A stretch of DNA of 5,109 nucleotides from Desulfobacterales bacterium CG23_combo_of_CG06-09_8_20_14_all_51_8 (GCA_002772195.1 PCSG01000417.1:640-5748); one strand, 5' to 3'; positions 1-5,109 are shown, counted from the first letter of the stretch. Notes: generated from the sequence alone by a model not told the origin. Translations and numbers: made by a program.

Positions 1-166
1 CATCAGCAACCTTCTGGACTAGTCCCAGGCCATCGATCACATGATCGGATACGATGAAATATTTTTTGATACCGATGATATCGAGTTCGGGTTTTAAATC
101 CGTTGCCACCCCGGTTTCATAAACCACCTTGGTGGGATTGTAAAATTCAAAAAAATCTGGCAACAT
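1..166 (-). CDS. Iron-containing alcohol dehydrogenase, N-terminal fragment (runs off left edge)
   Basis: The minus-strand frame opens with ATG at 166-164 and stays open for 55 codons to the window edge, so only the N-terminus is visible. The protein begins MLPDFFEFYNPTKVVYETGV and continues with a segment reading KKYFIVSDHVIDGLGLVQKV. This is the usual opening of the Fe-ADH family (PF00465): an F-x-PT-x-V-x-x-G strand, then a Rossmann-like beta strand with (I/V)-S-D and a following L-G-L helix. Family members are cytoplasmic NAD(P)-dependent dehydrogenases of alcohols, lactaldehyde, butanol or 4-hydroxybutyrate. The metal-binding Asp/His residues and the GGGS motif lie outside the window, so neither the substrate nor the intactness of the gene can be judged. 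The start is fixed by an AAGGAG seven bases upstream. The gene is divergent from the barrel gene and not in an operon with the thiolase pair. Family assignment is fairly sure; the subfamily is unknown. Confidence 0.8.
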   Translation of the reverse strand, partial: MLPDFFEFYNPTKVVYETGVATDLKPELDIIGIKKYFIVSDHVIDGLGLVQKVAD

Positions 167-173
167 GGGGAAT

Positions 174-179
174 CTCCTT
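174..179 (-). promoter_or_regulatory. Ribosome binding site of the Fe-ADH gene
   Basis: AAGGAG on the minus strand, seven bases before the ATG at 166. It decides the start codon of the truncated alcohol dehydrogenase. Confidence 0.8.
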
Positions 180-183
180 CATG

Positions 184-211
184 CGGGTTAAAAATATTAC
201 GGGTTAAAAAT
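184..211. repeat. 12-bp direct repeat, two copies
   Basis: CGGGTTAAAAAT occurs at 184-195 and again at 200-211, a 16-base period. It lies in the presumed 5' leader of the Fe-ADH transcript. The second copy overlaps the left arm of the inverted repeat at 206-237. It could be a paired protein-binding site or simply a small duplication; with two copies nothing more can be said. Confidence 0.6.
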
Positions 212-237
212 TAAGTCGGCCGACCAGTTTAATTTTT
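206..237. promoter_or_regulatory. Large inverted repeat, candidate operator
   Basis: Perfect 9-bp arms AAAAATTAA (206-214) and TTAATTTTT (229-237) flank a perfect 10-bp palindrome GTCGGCCGAC (215-224) and four extra bases (225-228). The element lies just downstream of, and touches, the proposed -10 box of the Fe-ADH promoter (237-242), so it would cover the transcription start. That is a typical place for a repressor operator. The repeat is directly visible; the operator role is inference and no regulator gene is in view. In RNA it could also form a hairpin in the leader. Confidence 0.45.
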
Positions 238-265
238 TATTAGCACAAGCGGTCAACACCGTCAA
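237..265 (-). promoter_or_regulatory. Candidate sigma-70-type promoter for Fe-ADH
   Basis: On the minus strand there is TTGACG (265-260), a spacer of exactly 17 bases, and TAATAA (242-237). The -35 box is good (5 of 6 bases); the -10 box is weak. Transcription would start near 230, inside the inverted repeat. A second TTGAC occurs at 256-252 within the spacer, so the exact -35 is ambiguous. Confidence 0.4.
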
Positions 266-332
266 ATAATAAATTTAAATAAATGAATCAGTTATATCTA
301 TTTAAAATTATTGATAATTTCAAGGTATTTGG

Positions 333-361
333 TTGAGAATTATGTAAACACGGTTTATGAC
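333..361 (+). promoter_or_regulatory. Weak candidate promoter for the barrel gene
   Basis: TTGAGA (333-338), a 17-base spacer and TATGAC (356-361). A better -10 look-alike, TATAAG (362-367), lacks a matching -35 at the right distance. AT-rich DNA makes chance matches likely, so this is only a suggestion. Confidence 0.25.
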
Positions 362-432
362 TATAAGTGATGTTTCCAAAGCCCATTAAAAAGCTTGAAT
401 AAACACTCTGTTTGATTTAAATTTAACAAAGC

Positions 433-453
433 GTTCCGGTTCTGGGCCGGAAC
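433..453 (+). promoter_or_regulatory. Leader hairpin upstream of the barrel gene
   Basis: GTTCCGG (433-439) and CCGGAAC (447-453) form a perfect 7-bp stem with a 7-base loop. It ends about 20 bases before the ribosome binding site. No U-tract follows, so it is not an intrinsic terminator on the plus strand. An alternative pairing, CGGTT (437-441) with AACCG (455-459), is mutually exclusive with it. It may stabilise the messenger or modulate translation; the function is not shown. Confidence 0.4.
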
Positions 454-474
454 AAACCGTAAAAAAATTAACTG

Positions 475-480
475 AAAGGA
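475..480 (+). promoter_or_regulatory. Ribosome binding site deciding the TTG start of the barrel gene
   Basis: AAAGGA lies seven bases before the TTG at 488-490. An in-frame TGA at 473-475 blocks any start further upstream. The site matters because it ties translation initiation to the signal-peptide segment rather than to GTG 602 or ATG 629, neither of which has a Shine-Dalgarno sequence at a proper distance. Confidence 0.65.
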
Positions 481-487
481 ACTTAAT

Positions 488-1387
488 TTGAAATCTCGAT
501 TTTTCATCACGATGTGTCTGGCCATGGGGCTTGTTGCGGTTTCCGTTGAAAGCAGTTTTGCCGGGTGAGGGTGTTCGGCTCCGTCCCGGAGCACTTCCCC
601 GGTGGGGAAGGGCGGTATTGAAAACCGGATGACACAGCGGCAAATCAATGTTTCACCATTTAGCGCAGACCTTCGGATTGGCGGCCTTTATGATTCCCGT
701 GTTGGTTCCGCGTCCGGCGGCGGCGGTGAAGATAGCGACATCGCTCTGGCTGCAACCCTGAATGCCGGCTGGCAGGCCCCCCTGGAGGGCGATGTTGGCC
801 TTCGGATGGATTATAACGGCTATGCGGATTTGCATCAGGATTTCGATGAATATGACGTGATTGACCAGAGTATTTCACTGGAACCCCAGTACAATGACGG
901 CCCGTTTGTTCACAGTCTGCCGATCACGTTTAATTATGCCATGGAAGCCGGGAAAAGAGATTATCAGCGGTATTCAGTTGCGCCTACCTTGACATATTTA
1001 GTTCCGGAGACCAGTCAAGCGGTAGCCCTCTATGGTATTGGCGCGCTGATTGATGATCGGGATGATGTCGATACCGATGAAGATGGGGAATCCATTGGCG
1101 GCGGCTGCGCCTACCTGTATTTTTTCCAAAACAAAAGCCGGGTACGCCTGTCCCTTGATTATCAACATACGGATTACGATGCGCGCCTGTTTGATTACGA
1201 TATGAATCCCCTTCACACAGACAAACGGACGGATAAAATCATGTCGGCGGGTCTGGACATTTTGTTTCAACTCACATCCCATTTTGGTCTTTATACAAAT
1301 TATTCCTTTTTGCATACGACTTCCAATGTGGAAGAGTATGAGTATAACCGACATTTGGTGGAAGGTGGCGTGGCGCTTAAATTTTAA
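488..1387 (+). CDS. Outer-membrane beta-barrel protein with signal peptide and one in-frame TGA (candidate selenoprotein or nonsense-broken gene)
   Basis: Read from TTG 488 the frame gives 299 residues, counting the TGA at 566-568 as residue 27. Residues 1-25 are a clear Sec signal peptide: KSRFF, then a hydrophobic core around MCLAMGLVAV, then a probable signal peptidase I site SFA|G. After the TGA the frame stays open to TAA at 1385-1387. From about residue 50 the protein is a series of amphipathic, aromatic-rich strands (for example RIGGLYDSRVG, GLRMDYNGY, SVAPTLTYLV, VRLSLDYQH, FGLYTNYSFLH) separated by acidic turns. It ends in GGVALKF, whose terminal Phe is the usual Bam recognition signal. 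I count roughly 11-12 strands; I do not recognise the exact family, though it resembles barrel domains that often follow TPR repeats. Without the TGA the gene would be complete. TGA as Trp is unlikely because the neighbouring genes use only TGG. The real choices are selenocysteine, a nonsense mutation or a sequencing error. Confidence 0.7.
578..610 (+). promoter_or_regulatory. Two tandem hairpins just after the in-frame TGA (candidate bacterial SECIS)
   Basis: Hairpin A is GCTCCG (578-583), loop TCC, CGGAGC (587-592). Hairpin B is CTTCCCC (594-600), loop GGT, GGGGAAG (604-610). Both stems are perfect. A bacterial SECIS is a hairpin directly downstream of the UGA, with a short stem and a G among the first loop bases; for the E. 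coli fdhF element the loop is GGUC-like. Hairpin B has a GGU loop that begins 32 bases after the UGA, which is compatible. Hairpin A can open to a GTCCC loop starting 14 bases after the UGA, slightly close. The structures are visible; the SECIS role is inference. No U-tract follows, so they are not terminators. Confidence 0.35.
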
Positions 1388-1388
1388 C

Positions 1389-1400
1389 TTGTGGCCACAA
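1389..1400. repeat. 12-bp perfect palindrome after the barrel stop codon
   Basis: TTGTGGCCACAA begins two bases after the TAA of the barrel gene. It has no loop and no following U-tract. It could be a protein-binding site or chance. Confidence 0.4.
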
Positions 1401-1437
1401 TTCGATGCTGTTCACCTAAACAACCATTTTTACGAAT

Positions 1438-1478
1438 AAAACAAGCGCCGTCAGCGGATTACTGACGGCGCTTGTTTT
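1438..1478. terminator. Bidirectional intrinsic terminator between convergent genes
   Basis: A perfect 17-bp stem, positions 1438-1454 pairing with 1462-1478, has a 7-base loop (CGGATTA, 1455-1461) and a GC-rich core GCGCCGTCAG. Read rightwards the stem ends in TTTT; read leftwards it also ends in TTTT followed by ATT. It sits between the stop of the barrel gene (1387) and the stop of the thiolase gene (1503), so it can terminate both converging transcripts. Confidence 0.9.
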
Positions 1479-1502
1479 GTCTGACGCGATGGCTGTTTCT
1501 GA

Positions 1503-2708
1503 TTATTTGTATTTCCCGATAATGGAGATGCTGCAAATATTCTGAAACGGGAACCCGCCCAGATTGTGGGTCAGTCCCAGTTTGGGATTTTTCAGCTGCC
1601 GTTTGTCGGCCCGGCCGTGAAGCTGAAGATACATCTCATAAAGCATTCTCAGGCCGGAGGCGCCGATGGGATGGCCGAAGCATTTGAGGCCCCCGTCCAC
1701 CTGGCAGGGAAGGCCGCCGTCCAGATCATAGAATCCGTCCATGATATCTTTCATGGCCTTGCCCCGTTCTGAAATATGCAGATCCTCATAGGTCACAAAC
1801 TCCGTGATGGAGAAGCAGTCATGGACTTCCATCATGCTGATTTCTTCCCGGGGATTGGTGACGCCGGCTTCTTTATAGGCCTGGGTGCTGCATTTGGTCG
1901 TGGTCATGAAGTGGTCGCCGTCCCAGTCATTATAGCCAGTTTCTTCGCCGCTGCTGAGGGCCAGCTGCAGGGCTTTGACGCTGACAAAATCCTTTTTTCC
2001 CATTTTTTTGGCGATTTCCGGCGTGGTCACGATGGCGCAGGCCGATCCGTCGCTGACTCCGCAGCAGTCAAACAGTCCCAGGGGATGGGCGATGATGGGG
2101 GAGGCCATGATCTGATCTTCAGTGACTTTTTTCTGAAGATGGGCCTTGGGGTTTAATACGCCGTTGGCATGGCTTTTGGCGGATATGTGGGCGATGGCCC
2201 GCTTTAAATCCTGATCCTTGACCCGGTATTTGGCGCAGTATGCGCTGGCAAGCTGGGCAAATGCTCCGGGCGCGGTGAGATTGGGCCACCACTGCCAGAG
2301 CAAGGTGCCGGCGCTCGATCCGCGCCCGGGCAATCCGCCATAGCCCGTGTCTTTCAATTTTTCCACGCCCAAGGCCAGGCAGATATCATAGGCCCCGGAA
2401 GCCACTGCATAACATGCGCCCCGAAAAGCTTCCGTCCCTGTGGCGCAGTAATTTTCCACACGGGTTACGGGAATTTTCGGAAGGCGCAGGGTGACGGAAA
2501 GGGGCATGGCGGTTTTACCGACATTGACCTCATCCATACAAGTGCCGAACCATGCGGCTTCAATTTGATTTTGCTCTATCCCGGCATCTTTCAGACATTC
2601 TTCATAGGCTTCGACCATCAGTTCTTCGCCGCCTACGTCCCAGCGTTCGCCGAATTTGGTGCATCCCATGCCGATGATGGCAACCTTATCTTTTATTCCT
2701 GTAGCCAT
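1503..2708 (-). CDS. SCP-x type thiolase (acetyl-CoA acetyltransferase-like)
   Basis: A 401-residue cytoplasmic enzyme of the thiolase superfamily, lipid-transfer (SCP-x) branch. These enzymes cleave 3-oxoacyl-CoA with CoA, or run the condensation in reverse. The N-terminal strand KVAIIGMGCTKFG is typical. The nucleophilic Cys is C88 in ENYCATGTEAFRGA. The second active-site region is EVHDCFSITE (H296, D297, C298), as in SCP-x enzymes. The GHPIGASG loop carries H346. The C-terminus has THNLGGFPFQN (H381) in place of the CxG motif of classical thiolases. Length is normal for the family and nothing is missing. The start is set by AGGAGG seven bases upstream. It lies 35 bases after the fusion gene and is probably co-transcribed with it. 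SCP-x thiolases often need a DUF35 partner, for example BbsB with BbsA in anaerobic toluene degradation; the DUF35 domain of the neighbouring fusion is the obvious candidate. The substrate is unknown. Confidence 0.92.
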   Translation of the reverse strand: MATGIKDKVAIIGMGCTKFGERWDVGGEELMVEAYEECLKDAGIEQNQIEAAWFGTCMDEVNVGKTAMPLSVTLRLPKIPVTRVENYCATGTEAFRGACYAVASGAYDICLALGVEKLKDTGYGGLPGRGSSAGTLLWQWWPNLTAPGAFAQLASAYCAKYRVKDQDLKRAIAHISAKSHANGVLNPKAHLQKKVTEDQIMASPIIAHPLGLFDCCGVSDGSACAIVTTPEIAKKMGKKDFVSVKALQLALSSGEETGYNDWDGDHFMTTTKCSTQAYKEAGVTNPREEISMMEVHDCFSITEFVTYEDLHISERGKAMKDIMDGFYDLDGGLPCQVDGGLKCFGHPIGASGLRMLYEMYLQLHGRADKRQLKNPKLGLTHNLGGFPFQNICSISIIGKYK

Positions 2709-2715
2709 GATATTT

Positions 2716-2721
2716 CCTCCT
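2716..2721 (-). promoter_or_regulatory. Strong ribosome binding site of the thiolase gene
   Basis: A full AGGAGG on the minus strand, seven bases before the ATG at 2708. It lies within the 35-base gap after the fusion gene's TAA. The thiolase is therefore translated independently rather than by coupling across an overlap. Confidence 0.9.
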
Positions 2722-2743
2722 GTTTATGTATGGCGGTCTGTTT

Positions 2744-5109
2744 TTACATTTTAAAAAGTTTTCCAATGAGCTGGGATTTCATGACATCGCCGTCGATGGT
2801 AAGTTTTCCGGACGTAAACGCCTTCATGGGATCCAGTTTACCGGATATCATATCAATAAAATCCGCGTCTCCGATGTTTAATGTGCAGGTGGGTTTGTCC
2901 GCCTTTCCGGATTCCACAACGCAGGCCCCGTCCTTGACGATGACTTTCCAGTTCCCCCCGGATTTTCCGGAAATATTATATTGAAAAACTACGTCCATCC
3001 CTTTGGCGGCATTCGGCTGGAATGCGGACGGCATTTTTTTAAACACGTCTGCAACGCTGATACCGCTTGACGCCGGGGCATCCGGGGTCGTTTTTTGTTG
3101 CGCCCCTTTGGGCGGGGACATGAGATCAAACAGGGCGGAGTTCAAATCGCTGAATTCCTTTGCCCCGGCCATGTCGTTGATCCGGTCCATGGCATCCAAA
3201 ACATCTTCGGGCGTGGGCGGAGTGTCGCCTTCGCCCAGTTTGACTCCGGCATTGGTGAGAATGGCGGCCCGGTTGTAATATCCCATGCCGGCGTTGAAAA
3301 TTTTGCCGGATTCCGCGCACTCCTCGCTGCACAAGTATAAGACCAGCGGGGAGACGAATTCCGGTTTCATTTTCTGAAAAATATCCGGGGGCATAATGTC
3401 TTCGGTGAGCCGGGAGCCGGCAAGCGGGGCGATGGTATTGACCTTGATATTATATTTCCCGCCTTCAATTTTTAACGTGTTCATCAGGCCGACCAGGGCC
3501 ATTTTCGCTGATGAATAGTTGGTCTGGCCGAAATTGCCGTAAAGCCCGGCAGCCGACGTGGTCATGATGATGCGGCCGAATCCGTTTTCCCGCATGACGG
3601 CAAACGCCGGTTTGGTCACATGATAGGCCCCGTTAAGATGAACGGCCATGACAGCGGCCCAGTTTTCCGGGTCCATTTTTGTAAAGCTTTTATCCCGGAG
3701 AATGCCCGCGTTATTAATGACGATATCCACCCGGCCGAAGGCCTCCATGGCGGTTTTGACGATGTTTTCTCCCCCTTCGGCGGTGGCGACATTGTCGTAA
3801 TTGGCGACCGCTTTTCCGCCGAATTCTAAAATCTCTTTGACCACGAGATCCGCCGGTGCACTGGAACCCTGCCCGGAACCGTCCCTTGCGCTTCCCAGAT
3901 CGTTAACCACAACACTGGCCCCCCGCCGGGCGAGTTCCAAAGCATAGACCCGGCCTAGGCCCCCGCCGGCGCCCGTGATGATGGCGACCCGGCCGTTGAA
4001 ATTGATTTTGTTCATTTCTTCAAGGGCGCCGGGCACCGGCACCGCCTTCCAGAAATAATTGACAAACCCGCGCTCCATATCTTCCGTTCGTTTTCTAAAT
4101 TCCATGCGCACCGGAAGGCCGACTTTTAATTCCTCCAGCTTGCAGTCGGTGAAATCCGCCATGAACCGGCCGCCGCCCTCAAACTGAATCATGCCGTATT
4201 TATGGGGCGGTTCCATGGAAACCGCCAGCAGATCGCCGGTGAAAGTTTTGATTTTGGCCGGGATATCGGCAAATTCATATTCATCCTGGCTATGATGGGC
4301 CACGCAATCCGGGTTGACGCAGACTTGTGTTTTCGGGAACTGGGCGGTGCCGCATTCCCGGCATTTTCCACCTACAAGACCCGTCAGCATTTTTCGACGA
4401 CGCCACAGGACTGTCAGCGCGGTCTGGGTGGGCGCTTCGGCCCGGATGCCCATTTCCGGGTGGATCAGCCCCCGGAATTTAAGAAATTTTAAATAATTAT
4501 CCGTTGTTTCTTTATTATCCAGGGTTTTCTGGAATTTTTTTCTTTCCGGCAGTTTGGTGATGTTTTCGGTGATTTCAAAAAGAAACGCGCTGCATCCCTG
4601 TCCAAAACTGGCCATGAGGATTTTATCCCCTGGCTTTGCGCTATCCAGTGCCGCCGTCATCATTAAGAACGGGTGGGCGGTCCCGGTTTCTCCGCAGACT
4701 TCATGAAGGTTGTCCACCACTTTTTCAGGAGTCGCCCCGAGTTTTTTGGCGATATTTTTATGTTCGGCCTTGAAAAAGCAGGGAAATACCAGTTTGTCCA
4801 CGTCATTCATGGTGATATTGAGCTTTTTCAAAAGTCCGCCCACTGCCTCGGGGATGATTTTAGAATACCCCTCATCCCGGATCCAGCGTTCCTCCCAGGT
4901 ATAATCGAAATGCTTGAACGCGCCGCGATAGTGATCCACAAAATCATGGGACACGGAATAGGAGCCTTTATATTCAGCGATGACATTCGTGTCGCCGACG
5001 GTGAAGGCCGCAGCCCCATCCCCGAACCACATTTCATAAAAATAGGCGGGCTTGGTTTCGCGTTTGTCGGCTGCGGTGACCAGGATATTTTTCCGGTCGC
5101 CGCCTTTGA
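2744..5109 (-). CDS. Multidomain acyl-CoA enzyme: HMG-CoA-synthase/KAS III-like (C-terminal part) + DUF35 + MFE-2-like SDR + SCP2; 5' end outside window
   Basis: The frame is open from the right edge to TAA at 2746-2744; 787 residues are visible, numbered here from the AAA codon at 5107. The ATG at 5032 is internal, since residues 1-25 (including NILVTAADKRETKPAYFYEM) continue the fold. Residues 1-190 are the C-terminal half of an HMG-CoA-synthase/KAS III-like condensing enzyme (GDGAAAF 29-35, GETGTAH 139-145, SFGQGC 167-172); the nucleophilic Cys must lie off the window. Residues 210-360 are a DUF35 module: a helical hook, a zinc ribbon with C249, C252, C263 and C268, then an OB-fold. Residues 370-625 are a short-chain dehydrogenase very like the 3-hydroxyacyl-CoA dehydrogenase of MFE-2/HSD17B4: TGAGGGLG 378-385, D403 favouring NAD, NNAG 465-468, N492, S518, Y531, K535. 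A Pro/Ala/Thr linker (about 665-682) leads to an SCP2 lipid-carrier domain (680-787). No Shine-Dalgarno precedes the inner ATG at 4015, so the parts are one polypeptide. All dehydrogenase catalytic residues are present. The likely role is a CoA-thioester cycle together with the downstream thiolase; substrate and direction are unknown. Confidence 0.88.
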   Translation of the reverse strand, partial: KGGDRKNILVTAADKRETKPAYFYEMWFGDGAAAFTVGDTNVIAEYKGSYSVSHDFVDHYRGAFKHFDYTWEERWIRDEGYSKIIPEAVGGLLKKLNITMNDVDKLVFPCFFKAEHKNIAKKLGATPEKVVDNLHEVCGETGTAHPFLMMTAALDSAKPGDKILMASFGQGCSAFLFEITENITKLPERKKFQKTLDNKETTDNYLKFLKFRGLIHPEMGIRAEAPTQTALTVLWRRRKMLTGLVGGKCRECGTAQFPKTQVCVNPDCVAHHSQDEYEFADIPAKIKTFTGDLLAVSMEPPHKYGMIQFEGGGRFMADFTDCKLEELKVGLPVRMEFRKRTEDMERGFVNYFWKAVPVPGALEEMNKINFNGRVAIITGAGGGLGRVYALELARRGASVVVNDLGSARDGSGQGSSAPADLVVKEILEFGGKAVANYDNVATAEGGENIVKTAMEAFGRVDIVINNAGILRDKSFTKMDPENWAAVMAVHLNGAYHVTKPAFAVMRENGFGRIIMTTSAAGLYGNFGQTNYSSAKMALVGLMNTLKIEGGKYNIKVNTIAPLAGSRLTEDIMPPDIFQKMKPEFVSPLVLYLCSEECAESGKIFNAGMGYYNRAAILTNAGVKLGEGDTPPTPEDVLDAMDRINDMAGAKEFSDLNSALFDLMSPPKGAQQKTTPDAPASSGISVADVFKKMPSAFQPNAAKGMDVVFQYNISGKSGGNWKVIVKDGACVVESGKADKPTCTLNIGDADFIDMISGKLDPMKAFTSGKLTIDGDVMKSQLIGKLFKM

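Larger units (their letters stand above)
167..487. other. AT-rich divergent intergenic region
   Basis: About 320 bases lie between the divergently transcribed Fe-ADH and barrel genes. I see no credible coding frame: short open stretches on the minus strand here are antisense to, or overlap, the barrel gene start and lack family features. The region holds the Fe-ADH ribosome site and promoter, a direct repeat, an inverted repeat, a weak plus-strand promoter and a leader hairpin before the barrel gene, all listed separately. Positions 266-332 are very AT-rich and hold nothing else I can name. Confidence 0.7.

Noticed and set aside
184..211. Start of a CRISPR or other repeat array
   Set aside because: Only two 12-bp copies with a 4-base gap; no further units.
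433..453. Intrinsic terminator upstream of the barrel gene
   Set aside because: The stem is good but no U-tract follows on the plus strand, and none of useful length on the minus strand.
566..568. TGA read as tryptophan (alternative genetic code)
   Set aside because: The two long minus-strand frames use TGG for all Trp residues and contain no in-frame TGA.
361..648. Minus-strand open frames of 95 and 85 codons over the barrel gene start
   Set aside because: They lie antisense to the leader, signal peptide and hairpins of the barrel gene, have no family features or good ribosome site, and their composition reflects the opposite strand.
602..1387. Taking GTG 602 as the true start of the barrel gene
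   Set aside because: No Shine-Dalgarno precedes it, the product would lack a signal peptide, and a proper signal peptide with its own ribosome site lies upstream in the same frame.
1566..2156. Plus-strand open frames inside the thiolase gene
   Set aside because: They are shadows of a well-supported coding region on the minus strand and show no recognisable domain.
3126..3340. Short frames on both strands within the SDR/SCP2 part of the fusion gene
   Set aside because: All lie inside a continuous conserved coding frame; none has independent support.
4015..4030. A separate SDR-SCP2 gene starting at the internal ATG at 4015
   Set aside because: No Shine-Dalgarno at proper spacing and no stop between the DUF35 and SDR parts. 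The frame is continuous, so a fusion is simpler, though a secondary internal start cannot be fully excluded.

Overview
The window looks like a piece of an anaerobic, Gram-negative bacterial chromosome. A Desulfobacterota (Desulfobacterales-like) origin is my best guess. It rests on the Fe-dependent alcohol dehydrogenase, the acyl-CoA enzymes built from fused domains, the outer-membrane barrel and the general base composition; there is no rRNA or marker gene to prove it.

Layout from left to right. (1) Positions 1-166, minus strand: the N-terminal 55 codons of an iron-containing alcohol dehydrogenase, with its ribosome binding site and a plausible promoter whose -10 end abuts a large inverted repeat. 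(2) Positions 167-487: an AT-rich divergent intergenic region. (3) Positions 488-1387, plus strand: an outer-membrane beta-barrel gene. Its own Shine-Dalgarno, TTG start and signal peptide sit in the same frame as the barrel but are separated from it by one in-frame TGA (566-568), followed directly by two perfect tandem hairpins. This is either a selenocysteine codon or a nonsense mutation. (4) Positions 1438-1478: a strong hairpin terminator shared by two convergent transcripts. (5) Positions 1503-2708, minus strand: an SCP-x type thiolase. (6) Positions 2744-5109, minus strand: a very large open frame running off the right edge. It fuses the C-terminal half of an HMG-CoA-synthase/KAS III-like condensing enzyme, a zinc-ribbon plus OB-fold DUF35 domain, an MFE-2-like short-chain dehydrogenase and an SCP2 lipid-carrier domain.

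The minus-strand pair (5) and (6) is spaced by 35 bases and almost certainly forms an operon. Together they supply a condensing enzyme, a DUF35 acyl-CoA-binding module, a 3-hydroxyacyl-CoA dehydrogenase, a carrier domain and a thiolase. That is most of a beta-oxidation-like or reverse (chain-building) cycle on CoA thioesters. The grouping of thiolase, HMG-CoA-synthase-like enzyme and DUF35 recalls the archaeal channelling complex. Here DUF35 is covalently joined to the synthase-like and dehydrogenase domains. The substrate cannot be read from the sequence.

The two most interesting items are the in-frame TGA of the barrel gene, a possible secreted selenoprotein with a Sec-Gly-Cys near its mature N-terminus, and the four-part fusion enzyme.
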